Shown: positions 6,390 to 13,986 of the stretch, piece by piece | Position numbering within the stretch: position 1 is the stretch's first letter | How the letters are laid out: every line of letters starts with the position of its first letter | Source: JBGPIK01 sp041484845 | GTDB lineage: Bacteria; Desulfobacterota; Binatia; UBA9968 | Reading direction: 5' to 3' | NCBI GenBank assembly: GCA_041484845.1 | Contig: JBGPIK010000122.1 | Span: forward strand, 1 to 16,082 | Length of the DNA stretch: 16,082 bases | Position numbers and translations under genes: made by a program | The notes under the pieces: model-generated | What the model was told of the DNA's origin: nothing | Database searches by the model: none | The model's input: the letters and a program-made list of their open reading frames with translations, nothing else

Positions 6390-6908
6390 ATGGCAAGGGA
6401 CTTCAAAGAAGATTTCTTCCGACTTGACGGCGCCTGGGCGTCATTTGAGTTGATGTCCATTCGTAGGCGTGAGGACTACCTAAAACCTTTCCGCCTCGTA
6501 CGATGCAAAATTGATGATCAGGTAGACTTTCAGTCTCTGGAAACCGTAAGAAGCGCCACCGAAGCCACGGTCTCGATCGAGATTTTTGGAGAGGAAGAAC
6601 GGGTCACAGCCAGCGGCCAGGGCCCCGTTCATGCCTTCGACAATGCTATGCGCAAGGTCCTTGAAAAGCACTACCCTCAACTTTCAGAGGTGCGGTTGGA
6701 AGAGTTTGATGTCCGTTTGTTGCACCACGGCATCTGGCGCGACGAGGAAGAGAAAAGCGCCGGCGCGCCGGTACGGGTGCTCGCGCTTTTTTCCGACGGC
6801 CAGGAGCACTGGGGAACGGTGGGAGTCGCGGCCGATATACTTCAGGCGAGCGTCGCGTGCATCATCGACGGATTACAGTGGAAGCTCCGCGGCGAGCGCA
6901 AACTTTGA
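6390..6908 (+). CDS. stand-alone LeuA/CimA-type allosteric (LeuA_dimer) domain protein
   Basis: A 172-residue protein that aligns by eye to the C-terminal regulatory domain of isopropylmalate and citramalate synthases. Markers: TEATVSIEIFGEE (57-69), the glycine-rich loop GQGPVHAFDNAMRKVL (76-91), HYPQLSEVRLEEFDVRLL (94-111) and the closing WGTVGVAADILQASVACIIDGLQWKL (141-166). In the parent enzymes this domain binds leucine or isoleucine and mediates feedback inhibition. Here no HMGL-like catalytic barrel precedes it: the sequence upstream is an intergenic region and an opposite-strand gene. ATG 6390 was chosen over longer in-frame starts (from 6144) because AGGA lies 6 nt before it and earlier codons would overlap the divergent gene. 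Either a free amino-acid sensor domain or the preserved tail of a lost citramalate synthase; the intact frame and its own promoter favour a working gene. Confidence 0.82.
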   Translation: MARDFKEDFFRLDGAWASFELMSIRRREDYLKPFRLVRCKIDDQVDFQSLETVRSATEATVSIEIFGEEERVTASGQGPVHAFDNAMRKVLEKHYPQLSEVRLEEFDVRLLHHGIWRDEEEKSAGAPVRVLALFSDGQEHWGTVGVAADILQASVACIIDGLQWKLRGERKL

Positions 6909-6959
6909 CATCAGCCCGCCCCCTCTTGCCTTCACCCTGTTCCCAAATGCGAAAGAACG

Positions 6960-8693
6960 TTACGCTAGCGGCTCCGCCATGGGTGAAGAGGCGGGGCGAT
7001 AAGCGTTTCGTACATACTGAAATATCATTCGCTGGGTATTAAAGAATGAGCCGTTCAAAGCAATAGACGAGCGCATGATTTGGGCAAATTTTTCCGGCTC
7101 ATTATAGAAGACCGGCAGAACCGAATTTTCGAGCTTCTCGTAGAGCGAGTTCGCCTCCGCTTTTGAGTCATTTTCTAACCCGATCGAGTCGCCGATGGAC
7201 CAGCCGGTTACCCCTTCGATATGTCCTTCAACCCACCAACCATCGAGGATGCTGAGGCTCGGCACGCCGTTGAGCGCGGCTTTCATGCCGCTGGTACCCG
7301 ACGCCTCCTGGGGTCGGAGCGGTGTGTTGAGCCAAACATCCACGCCGGAACAAACCAGTTTTCCGAGTGCCATATCATAATTTTCCAGGTAAACGACGCG
7401 AACATCATTGGCCAGCGCTGCCGCTGCCTCAAAAATCCTGCGAATAATCGCCTTGCCGCCCTCATCACGAGGATGCGCCTTACCGGCGTAAATCAGCTGT
7501 AACGGTCCGACTTGACGCGAAAGACTTTTCAGTCGTTCGAGGTCGGTGAATAGCAAATCCGCGCGTTTATAGCCCGTGGCGCGACGTGCAAAACCTAAGG
7601 TGAAAACCTTGTCATCGAGTTGAGTCCCGGTCAACCAACGCACCTGTTGCAGCAAATCTTTTTTGGCCTGCGTGTGGGCTTGGCGAATTTCGGCCAAGGG
7701 AATGCCGACGGCATAGCGCAAATAACAGTTGTCCCCGCGCCATTCCGGAATCGTACGGTCGAAAAGCCGGCAAAACGGAGGCGAGGTCCAGGCGACCGCG
7801 TGGACGCCGTTGGTAATGGCTTCAACGTCGTAGCCGGGGAACATACCGCGAGATACTTGTCCGTGACGCATGGACACGCCGTTCACGAAGCCGGAGAAGC
7901 GCAGGGCAAGTTCGGTCATATTCAGCTCGCCATTCATGACCTTCAATTGATCGAGCGCTGTAGAGCGCGCTTCTCCCAAGATCTCTTTAACCAAGCCCTT
8001 TGGAAAACGGTCATGCCCAGCGGGTACAGGGGTATGTGTCGTAAACGCGCATTGCCGCCGCACCGCTTCGACCTCGGCCTCCGCGTAACCGTGATCCGGC
8101 CGCGCGTTTCCGCGCTCTTCCAGTAGCGCCAACGCAATCAACGCCGAGTGCCCTTCGTTCATGTGAAAAACACGGATTTGCGAATGGCCGAGCGCGCGCA
8201 GTATCGCCACCCCCCCAAAGCCCAACACCACTTCCTGGCACAAGCGGTAATGCTCATCGCCGCCGTAAAGATGATCCGTGAGCACTCGATCGCGCGCGTC
8301 GTTTTCTTCCAAAGCCGTATCCAGAAACAAGAGGGGCACAGCATGGCCCGTAATCCCGCGGAAAAGATGTCGCCACGCCTGGATTCGGACTGTTCTTCCT
8401 TCGATAGCAATCGTCACTCGCGTCGACAAAAGCTCCAGATAAGTCTCCGGGCACCATATGGACGGGCTTTCCAGTTGATTTCCCTGGGCATCGAGCCGCT
8501 GGTCGAAATAGCCCTTGCGATGTAACAAACTGACGGCAACCATAGGTAGCCCAAGGTCTGCCGCCGAATGCAGCATATCCCCCGCCAGAATTCCCAAACC
8601 CCCACTGTAAGTTGGTATAGCGGAATCAATGGCTACGTCCATCGAAAAATACGCAATAGTCCTTGGCTCTGAAGAGGCAATTAGTTGGGTCAT
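6960..8693 (-). CDS. glgP: alpha-glucan (glycogen/maltodextrin) phosphorylase, short form
   Basis: Cytosolic PLP enzyme that releases glucose 1-phosphate from alpha-1,4-glucans. The 577 residues belong to the more divergent GlgP branch, but lack the N-terminal DUF3417 extension that takes many members to ~850. Motifs: AYFSMDVAIDSAIPTYSGGLGILAGD at the N-terminus (substrate/dimer region), HMNEGHSALIAL, THTPVPAGHDRF, GFARRATGYKRADLLF (phosphate-binding Arg/Lys), and EASGTSGMKAALNGVPSLSILDGWW with the PLP lysine at about K471. All active-site motifs are intact. The start is ATG 8693, just before IAYFSMD; no ribosome binding site is seen. There is no other glycogen gene in the window. It converges on the LeuA-domain gene with a 51-nt gap. 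Confidence 0.93.
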   Translation of the reverse strand: MTQLIASSEPRTIAYFSMDVAIDSAIPTYSGGLGILAGDMLHSAADLGLPMVAVSLLHRKGYFDQRLDAQGNQLESPSIWCPETYLELLSTRVTIAIEGRTVRIQAWRHLFRGITGHAVPLLFLDTALEENDARDRVLTDHLYGGDEHYRLCQEVVLGFGGVAILRALGHSQIRVFHMNEGHSALIALALLEERGNARPDHGYAEAEVEAVRRQCAFTTHTPVPAGHDRFPKGLVKEILGEARSTALDQLKVMNGELNMTELALRFSGFVNGVSMRHGQVSRGMFPGYDVEAITNGVHAVAWTSPPFCRLFDRTIPEWRGDNCYLRYAVGIPLAEIRQAHTQAKKDLLQQVRWLTGTQLDDKVFTLGFARRATGYKRADLLFTDLERLKSLSRQVGPLQLIYAGKAHPRDEGGKAIIRRIFEAAAALANDVRVVYLENYDMALGKLVCSGVDVWLNTPLRPQEASGTSGMKAALNGVPSLSILDGWWVEGHIEGVTGWSIGDSIGLENDSKAEANSLYEKLENSVLPVFYNEPEKFAQIMRSSIALNGSFFNTQRMIFQYVRNAYRPASSPMAEPLA

Positions 8694-8929
8694 AACGATG
8701 TGTAAATAACCGGGGAATTATTGGTTTAGCTTATCGGTAGGTGGCTTAAGACAGTTTTTGTCCCGTTTCAGCACCACTTTTGATCCCTCTAAACGAAGAC
8801 TTTAACACAGCTCCCGCCGCTCATCAATTCTATGATTGCCCAAGCACCGGCAGCTAAGGACTGAGCATCTCCAACGCACTCGGCCTCTTCATGTAACGGA
8901 AAGCACGAAGGCCTGACGTGGGGCGAACA
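8694..8929. other. 236-nt intergenic region
   Basis: This gap separates two leftward genes (Nudix hydrolase upstream, phosphorylase downstream) and should contain the phosphorylase promoter. I see no convincing -35/-10 pair, RNA gene or ORF of useful length. AATAAT read leftward at about 8716-8721 is the nearest thing to a -10 box, without a partner. Confidence 0.4.
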
Positions 8930-9649
8930 TTAGACCAGCTGAAACGCTGTGGTCAAATCGGCCCAAGAGCAATGTTGCGCGAGAATGCGCAGTACCGCAA
9001 GCGTTGGCGGCATCATGGGAAACTTGCCGCTCTTTGATCGATCAAGAGCATCATTGGCCGTGATCCACAAACTTTCCGCCACTTCTTCCGAGTAATGCAG
9101 CGGGTCCTGCCCAGCCGGCAAGGCCGCGAGATAAAAGCGGGTGTCAAACCGAATCGGATAATGCTCAGGCGTAATGCGGTGAAAAAAGTAAGTCAGGCGG
9201 CTAATGTCACAGTGTAGCTGCTCCGACTCAAGCAAACTAGAAAAATCCAGTTCGCCGCGCTGGAGTGCCGTGCGCTTTTGAGACAACCGCGCAAAAACCT
9301 GCTCGTGGCCCGCAAACAGAGGTTCTCCGTTGCCATTCACAAAAAAATGAACGCCCGCTTCTTCAAACAGCTCTCTGACAGCGGCCACCCAGTGGGCGAG
9401 GCACAGTTCGGGCGTTAACTCTGTGCCGAGAAGGTGCTGCGCTTGAGCCGATGACAGCCCGCGAATGAGAGCGAGCATTTTTTCCGAGCCGTCATCCGCT
9501 TCCACCCTGCCTCCGGGAAAGACGTATACGCCGGCGTAGGTTTCCATTTCTTCCGGGCGGCGGTTCATGAAAATTTCTATATCGCCATGCTGATCCGGCC
9601 GTACCAGCACAACGGTCGACGCCGGATTTGGCGTAGCGGGTTCAGTCAT
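8930..9649 (-). CDS. Nudix hydrolase, NUDT19-like
   Basis: A 239-residue Nudix hydrolase. Such enzymes cleave a nucleoside diphosphate linked to another group. The Nudix box is split: YVFPGGRVEADDG (42-54) supplies the first half and AAVRELFEEAGV (89-100) the REXXEE metal-binding half. About 35 residues are inserted between them. This enlarged box is the hallmark of the NUDT19/RP2 group, whose studied members hydrolyse CoA and acyl-CoA. That makes CoA derivatives a reasonable guess, and a thematic link with the PanE-like gene in this window, but substrate cannot be read from sequence. Catalytic residues R92, E93, E96 and E97 are present. No ribosome binding site is clear upstream of ATG 9649. 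It lies 60 nt after the secreted coiled-coil gene in the same direction. Confidence 0.9.
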   Translation of the reverse strand: MTEPATPNPASTVVLVRPDQHGDIEIFMNRRPEEMETYAGVYVFPGGRVEADDGSEKMLALIRGLSSAQAQHLLGTELTPELCLAHWVAAVRELFEEAGVHFFVNGNGEPLFAGHEQVFARLSQKRTALQRGELDFSSLLESEQLHCDISRLTYFFHRITPEHYPIRFDTRFYLAALPAGQDPLHYSEEVAESLWITANDALDRSKSGKFPMMPPTLAVLRILAQHCSWADLTTAFQLV

Positions 9650-9709
9650 AAGAATTCATACTCTTGCTTTACCGTCCTGATGTCATAACGTGCATGCTAG
9701 GTGAGCCGT

Positions 9710-10513
9710 TCAGTTTCTCATCGAGGGGTTGCCAATATGGATGTGGGCTCCAGTGGCGGCCCCTGGTACTGCATGTCTAAAGGCGATGAATGGAATGCCC
9801 GCTTGACGCAAATACGACAATAGCGCTTTTCCCTCGTTACTATCCGGTTGGAGCGCGACATCCATGGCATTTCGATGATCGAATCTTAAGCGATCATGGG
9901 TCGCTGTCTGCCCAAAGGCGCTGATGGGCAGCGTGTGACCAAAGGCCTGCGAAAAGAATTTTTCGATTTTGGGGGCATCCGCCAATGACCATCGTGCGCC
10001 ACCGTTAAAGCGCACCAGAGTCGCGGTCTCGCTGTAGCCACCTGTCGCCAAGCCGGGCAATCGCAACAACTCATCCCGCAAGGAGGCCTCGGTAATCGCA
10101 ATGTCGGACTCGGTGAGCCAGCGCTTGTCCTCGTCCACGCGAATAATCATCGCGGCTAAGGCTCGTTCCGCCTGATTCAACTCCGCGCGTGAAATGAGAC
10201 CCTGATAATACAGCACGCGCCGCTTCTCATATTCCTCGTTGACTTTTGTCTTCTCCTCTGCGTGAAGGGCGAGCAGCTTTTCCGAACTGGCACGGGACTC
10301 TTTCATCTTTTCTAGGAGGTCGGCGCGCAATCTGGCCAGTTCCCTATCGCCGGCGGTAACTCTGTTGGAGAGAGATGAGCGGTTAAGCGCTGGGTTCGGC
10401 TTTTCCTCTGCGCTCAAGGAGCTTGCGGAAAGCGGTAGCACAAATATACAAGTGCTTAAGACTATGTGCTTGAAGCGTTTACCGTGTTTTTCTTGTGCCA
10501 CGAGCCTAAACAT
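9710..10513 (-). CDS. secreted coiled-coil protein with metallopeptidase-like C-terminus
   Basis: A 267-residue exported protein. Residues 13-35 look like a signal peptide ending at SLSA. Residues ~55-150 are charged and heptad-like (ELARLRADLLEKMKESRASS...), with YYQGLISRAELNQAERAL reminiscent of the coiled-coil hairpins of TolC or HlyD-type proteins. The C-terminal region (195-262) contains THDRLRFDHRNAMDVAL and ATGAHIHIG. The pattern H213-x4-D218 and H257-x-H259 resembles the zinc ligands of M15/LAS-type peptidoglycan peptidases, but the spacing is not the classical SxHxxGxAxD and no general-base Glu is evident. I infer a periplasmic cell-wall-associated protein with a peptidase fold; activity is uncertain. 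ATG 10513 may be leaderless; GTG 10501 is an alternative start. Confidence 0.72.
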   Translation of the reverse strand: MFRLVAQEKHGKRFKHIVLSTCIFVLPLSASSLSAEEKPNPALNRSSLSNRVTAGDRELARLRADLLEKMKESRASSEKLLALHAEEKTKVNEEYEKRRVLYYQGLISRAELNQAERALAAMIIRVDEDKRWLTESDIAITEASLRDELLRLPGLATGGYSETATLVRFNGGARWSLADAPKIEKFFSQAFGHTLPISAFGQTATHDRLRFDHRNAMDVALQPDSNEGKALLSYLRQAGIPFIAFRHAVPGAATGAHIHIGNPSMRN

Positions 10514-10520
10514 TTGCTAA

Positions 10521-10550
10521 AGTTTATGGGGTCGCTTGGCCCGGGTCAAG
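10521..10550 (-). promoter_or_regulatory. promoter and overlapping palindrome for the secreted coiled-coil gene
   Basis: Leftward TTGACC (10549-10544), a 17-nt spacer and TAAACT (10526-10521) form a good sigma70-like promoter. The -10 box ends 7 nt before ATG 10513. The -35 box lies in the near-palindrome CTTGGCCCGGGTCAAG (10535-10550; one mismatched pair), a possible operator. Confidence 0.45.
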
Positions 10551-10580
10551 GGACTTAGCTCAGTGCCCATCGGCCTGGCG

Positions 10581-10608
10581 TTGTCGGGTAACGGGCGAAA
10601 ACGATAAG
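10581..10608 (+). promoter_or_regulatory. weak candidate promoter for the small ORF and DUF2784 gene
   Basis: TTGTCG (10581-10586) and GATAAG (10603-10608) are 16 nt apart and each matches four of six consensus positions. Transcription would start near 10615, upstream of the 25-codon ORF and of the DUF2784 gene. Confidence 0.25.
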
Positions 10609-10642
10609 TTAAGCCAAAACCTGGACCCAAAAGAGATGGTAT

Positions 10643-10720
10643 ATGAATTTCATAAAGCTCTACGCGATCCCGATCAACTATTTGCGCGAGTTGCTTAAGA
10701 AGGCGGGGATCGAGCCCTAA
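10643..10720 (+). CDS. possible 25-residue small protein
   Basis: An ATG-initiated frame encodes a 25-residue peptide starting MNFIKLYAIPINYL and ending in LLKKAGIEP. It has an N-terminal hydrophobic half and a helical, basic second half, so could be amphipathic. Most third positions are G or C, as expected for genes here; the overlapping alternative frame is AT-rich at third positions. The weak purine stretch AAGAGATGG lies before the ATG. It ends 18 nt before the DUF2784 gene. No family is recognised, and an ORF of this length can arise by chance. Confidence 0.28.
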   Translation: MNFIKLYAIPINYLRELLKKAGIEP

Positions 10721-10738
10721 GTTACCTCATCATGATTC

Positions 10739-11122
10739 ATGACGATGAGCGCACAATATATTTACCGTCTGCTCGCCGATTTCGTCGTCTGGATGCACTT
10801 CCTCTTTGTTTTATTCGTGGTCTTCGGCGGCCTTTTGGCGGTGAAATGGCACCGCATCGTGTGGCTGCACCTCATAGCCGCCGTGTGGGGTGCGATGATA
10901 GAATTTTCCGGCTGGATCTGCCCGTTAACACCGCTGGAAAACTGGCTGAGACAAGAAGGGGGAGCATCTGGCTATCGCTCCGACTTCGTTGCGCAATATC
11001 TTCTGCCTGTGCTTTACCCCGAGGGTCTGACCCGCAAAGTACAGATCGCGTTAGGGATTTTTGTAATCGCGATCAATCTCGTGATTTATAGTTGGGTTTT
11101 GCGACGAGAGAAAACCAAATAG
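10739..11122 (+). CDS. DUF2784 family membrane protein
   Basis: A 127-residue inner-membrane protein of unknown function. Hydrophobic segments lie at about 12-34, 42-60 and 100-120. The family signature is clear: LLADFVVWMHFLFVLFVVFGGLL near the N-terminus, the central WICPLTPLENWLRQ, and the YLLPVLYPEGLTR segment before the last helix. Length is normal. The start could be ATG 10739 or ATG 10745 two codons later; neither has a ribosome binding site. It is followed by polA in the opposite direction, 101 nt away, with no obvious terminator between them. No function can be inferred from its neighbours. Confidence 0.85.
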   Translation: MTMSAQYIYRLLADFVVWMHFLFVLFVVFGGLLAVKWHRIVWLHLIAAVWGAMIEFSGWICPLTPLENWLRQEGGASGYRSDFVAQYLLPVLYPEGLTRKVQIALGIFVIAINLVIYSWVLRREKTK

Positions 11123-11223
11123 GATCGTGCCACGCCGCAAGAAATCGACATGCCGAGGTGTACGCGACAAGACGTTCTCGTTCGCTTCTCGATTTCAAGA
11201 TCAATTCGACGGTGCGAAGCCGC

Positions 11224-13899
11224 TCATGCATGCGCTTCGGCCCAATTCGCTCCCGTGTGCACGTCCACCGAGAGGCCGCATCGCAGTTGCGCGGCATGGG
11301 TCATCTCTTGTTCAATCATCGACTGCGCCTGAGCTAAATTTTTACTGGGCACTTCGAACACGAGCTCGTCGTGAACGGTGAGGAGCATCTTGGCAACCGG
11401 TTCCTGGCGCAGGGCGGCATCGACGCCGATCATGGCTTTTTTTATAATGTCGGCGGCGCTTCCCTGGATCGGCGTGTTGAGCGCCATGCGTTCTCCCAAC
11501 GCCCGCAGGCGGAAGTTGGACGAACGGAGTTCCGGCAAATAACGGCGCCGGCCGAACATCGTCGTGGTGAAACCATCGACTCTTGCCTTCTCGACCTGTG
11601 CCGCGAGGAACTCTTTCACTTTCGGGAACTGCGCATAATAAGCTTCGATGAAACTCGCCGCCTCGTCCATTTCGACGCCAAGCCGTTGTGAGACTCCGTA
11701 GGTCGACATGCCGTAGGCGATTCCATAAGAGAACTGCTTGACCTGGCTGCGCATCGCCGGCGTTATGCTGCCCAACGGGACGCCGTAGACTTTGGCGGCG
11801 ATGGTGGCGTGAAAATCGCGCCCCTGGGCAAACGCTTCGAGAAAAGTCTCGTCCTGCGAGAGATGAGCGAGCACTCGGAGCTCGATCTGCGAGTAATCGG
11901 CGGAGAGGATCACATGATCGGGAGGCGCGATAAAGGCGCGCCGGATCTGGCGCCCCTGCTCGCCGCGAATCGGAATGTTCTGCAGATTGGGCGCGGTGGA
12001 CGAAAGGCGCCCGGTGGCGGCAGTCGTCTGCTCGTAAGTGGTGTGGATCCGCTGGGTTTTTGGATCGATGAGCGCAAGCAGCAATTCCGTAAAGCCGGTC
12101 TTGAGCTTCGAAACCTGCCGGCATTCGAGCAGCGATTCGATGATCGGATGAGCGCCGGCGAGCTTTTCCAACTCTGCGGCATCGGTCGAATAGCCGGTTT
12201 TGATCCTTTTCGTTTTCGCCAAGCCCAGCTTATCGAAGAGAATGCGTTGCAGCTGAGGGTTCGAGTTCACGTTGAACTCTTCCCCCGCGAGCTGCTGTAC
12301 GGTGCGCTCCAGCTTCTTCATTTTTTCGCCGAACTCGGCGTCAAGCTTTTCGAGATATCCGCGGTCAACGAGAATACCGTTGTGCTCCATGAGCGCGAGC
12401 ACGTCGATCAGGGGAAACTCAAGGACGGTCGCCAGCTCCCAGATACCTTGAGCGCGTAGTTGCTCCTCGAGAACCGGAGCAACCGCCCGTAGCGCCACGG
12501 CTTCGCGCGCCACAGGACGTCTCTGATCCGCGCTGAAACCGAGAGTAGCTTGTTCACCCGCTTGCACTTCCGGTTCATCCTCGTCGATAGAAACGCCGAG
12601 ATAACGGCCGATCGTATCTCGTGCCGTGTACCCGGAGGCGGTCCCCGGCTCGAGCAGATAGGCGGCGATTTTAGTGTCGCAATAAAAGCCATGGATTTGA
12701 ACGTCAGCCGTGAGGGCCGAGCGGTAAAGCGATTTGGCGTCGTGAGCGATTTTTTTTCGCTCGTGATCGTTAAGACAGCCGGCGAGCCGCTGCATCGCCG
12801 CGGACCAGGGAAGCACGCGCGCTTCGCCGGGGCCGTCGGATACGGCAAGCCATTGGTCATCCCAAGCCAACGCCACGGCCTCCCCTCTGCGCAGAAGCTC
12901 TTCTGACTTGAGTTCTGAGATCGCTATGAGCTCGAGCGCGGGCGGAGCGCTCGCCGCGTGAAGTTTGAGATCTTTCAGGCGCTCGTGCAGTGTGCGGAAT
13001 TCAAGTGAGGTGAAGAGCTTGCGCACCTCGTCATCGTCCCAGGGCTCAAGGCGAAGAGCGTCCGGGTCGATATCGAGCGGCACATTATCAAGCAATTGGC
13101 CGAGCTCTTTGTTAGTGCGCACCTGGTGTGCGCTCGCTTTGACGGCGTCGCGCAGTTTCGGAGTCAGCTCGTCGGCATGAGCGATGACCTGGTCGATGTC
13201 GCCATACTTGTTGATAAGCTGGGCGGCGGTTTTGTCGCCGACACCGGGTATGCCGGGAAGATTGTCCGAGGTTTCGCCTTTCAGGGCCACGAAATCGATC
13301 CACTTTTCCGGCGTGACCCCGTACCGCTCGACCACGGTGGGGCCATCGTAGCGGATCACGTCGGAAATCCCCCGGCGCGTCATGATCACCAAGACGCCAT
13401 CGCGGACCAGCTGGAGGATGTCCCGGTCGCCGGTGACGATTACGACTTCGCTCCCTTCTTCTCTGCAGTGTTTGGTCAGGGTCGCGAGCAGATCGTCGGC
13501 TTCATACCCTTCGAGATCGACCATCGGTATGCGCAACGTCGTAAGCACCTCGCGAATCAACGGCAGCTGCTGGCGGAACGCGTCCGGTGTTTCAGGTCGG
13601 TTGGCTTTATATTCCGGGTAACGATCGAGCCGAAACTGCGGCGCGCCTTTGTCGAAGCAGACAATGACGGCCTGCGGCCGCTCATCCGCCAATAGCTTGA
13701 TGAGCATAGCGGTGAAGCCGTAAACGGCGTTGGTGATCTGCCCCGATGAAGTCACGAGCGTGTCCGGCAAAGCGAAAAAAGCCCGGAACGCGAGCGAATG
13801 GCCATCGACTAAAATCACCTTGCGCGCATCGCTTTTCGCGCTGGTTGAACCGCGACTGTTGGACTTTACTGCCGGTTTGTTTTTGCTTTTGGCGCTCAC
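11224..13899 (-). CDS. polA: DNA polymerase I
   Basis: Full-length family A polymerase for Okazaki-fragment processing and repair. With GTG 13899 as start it has 891 residues; a TTG 15 codons earlier (13944) is the longest option but there is no ATG, and both lack a ribosome binding site. The 5'-3' exonuclease occupies ~25-285 (ILVDGHS, GYEADDLLATL, VTGDRD, GIPGVGDKTA). Residues ~320-480 correspond to the 3'-5' exonuclease but look inactive: where E. coli has FDTET this has WDDQW, and KYD is replaced by KSL. The polymerase domain (~500-891) is intact: motif A LSADYSQIELR with D668, O-helix RSQVKQFSYGIAYG with R717, K721 and Y725, and motif C TVHDELVFEVP. Y725 occupies the position that is Phe in E. 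coli and Taq. It is the last gene after the DUF433/PIN pair. Confidence 0.96.
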   Translation of the reverse strand: MSAKSKNKPAVKSNSRGSTSAKSDARKVILVDGHSLAFRAFFALPDTLVTSSGQITNAVYGFTAMLIKLLADERPQAVIVCFDKGAPQFRLDRYPEYKANRPETPDAFRQQLPLIREVLTTLRIPMVDLEGYEADDLLATLTKHCREEGSEVVIVTGDRDILQLVRDGVLVIMTRRGISDVIRYDGPTVVERYGVTPEKWIDFVALKGETSDNLPGIPGVGDKTAAQLINKYGDIDQVIAHADELTPKLRDAVKASAHQVRTNKELGQLLDNVPLDIDPDALRLEPWDDDEVRKLFTSLEFRTLHERLKDLKLHAASAPPALELIAISELKSEELLRRGEAVALAWDDQWLAVSDGPGEARVLPWSAAMQRLAGCLNDHERKKIAHDAKSLYRSALTADVQIHGFYCDTKIAAYLLEPGTASGYTARDTIGRYLGVSIDEDEPEVQAGEQATLGFSADQRRPVAREAVALRAVAPVLEEQLRAQGIWELATVLEFPLIDVLALMEHNGILVDRGYLEKLDAEFGEKMKKLERTVQQLAGEEFNVNSNPQLQRILFDKLGLAKTKRIKTGYSTDAAELEKLAGAHPIIESLLECRQVSKLKTGFTELLLALIDPKTQRIHTTYEQTTAATGRLSSTAPNLQNIPIRGEQGRQIRRAFIAPPDHVILSADYSQIELRVLAHLSQDETFLEAFAQGRDFHATIAAKVYGVPLGSITPAMRSQVKQFSYGIAYGMSTYGVSQRLGVEMDEAASFIEAYYAQFPKVKEFLAAQVEKARVDGFTTTMFGRRRYLPELRSSNFRLRALGERMALNTPIQGSAADIIKKAMIGVDAALRQEPVAKMLLTVHDELVFEVPSKNLAQAQSMIEQEMTHAAQLRCGLSVDVHTGANWAEAHA

Positions 13900-13954
13900 A
13901 GCTCGCAGTCTACCCGTTGGTCGCCCATGCGGCAATCGCGGCAAGCGTACAATG

Positions 13955-13986
13955 ACCCGAAGGGATACGGGGTGGACACCCGAAGG
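13955..13986. repeat. 9-nt direct repeat upstream of polA
   Basis: ACCCGAAGG occurs at 13955-13963 and again at 13978-13986, 23 nt apart, about two helical turns. The pair lies between the PIN-like gene and polA, and could be a protein-binding site or chance. Confidence 0.3.

Noticed and set aside
6930..6988. CTTCACCC (6930-6937) and GGGTGAAG (6981-6988) with nearby CGCCCC/GGGGCG as a bidirectional terminator between convergent genes
   Set aside because: The loop is over 40 nt, the second arm lies in the phosphorylase coding region, and no T run follows on either strand.
10535..10625. Riboswitch or structured RNA between the coiled-coil gene and the DUF2784 gene
   Set aside because: I looked for long paired helices and known conserved motifs (for example GEMM-like) and found only short, unsupported stems.
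10732..11091. 119-codon open frame overlapping the DUF2784 gene
   Set aside because: It is a different frame of the same DNA; the DUF2784 frame has clear family motifs and this one has none.
13897..13929. Ten-codon ATG ORF (leftward MGDQRVDCEL) whose stop overlaps the GTG start of polA, as a leader peptide
   Set aside because: It is very short, has no ribosome binding site or attenuator-like structure, and may be chance.
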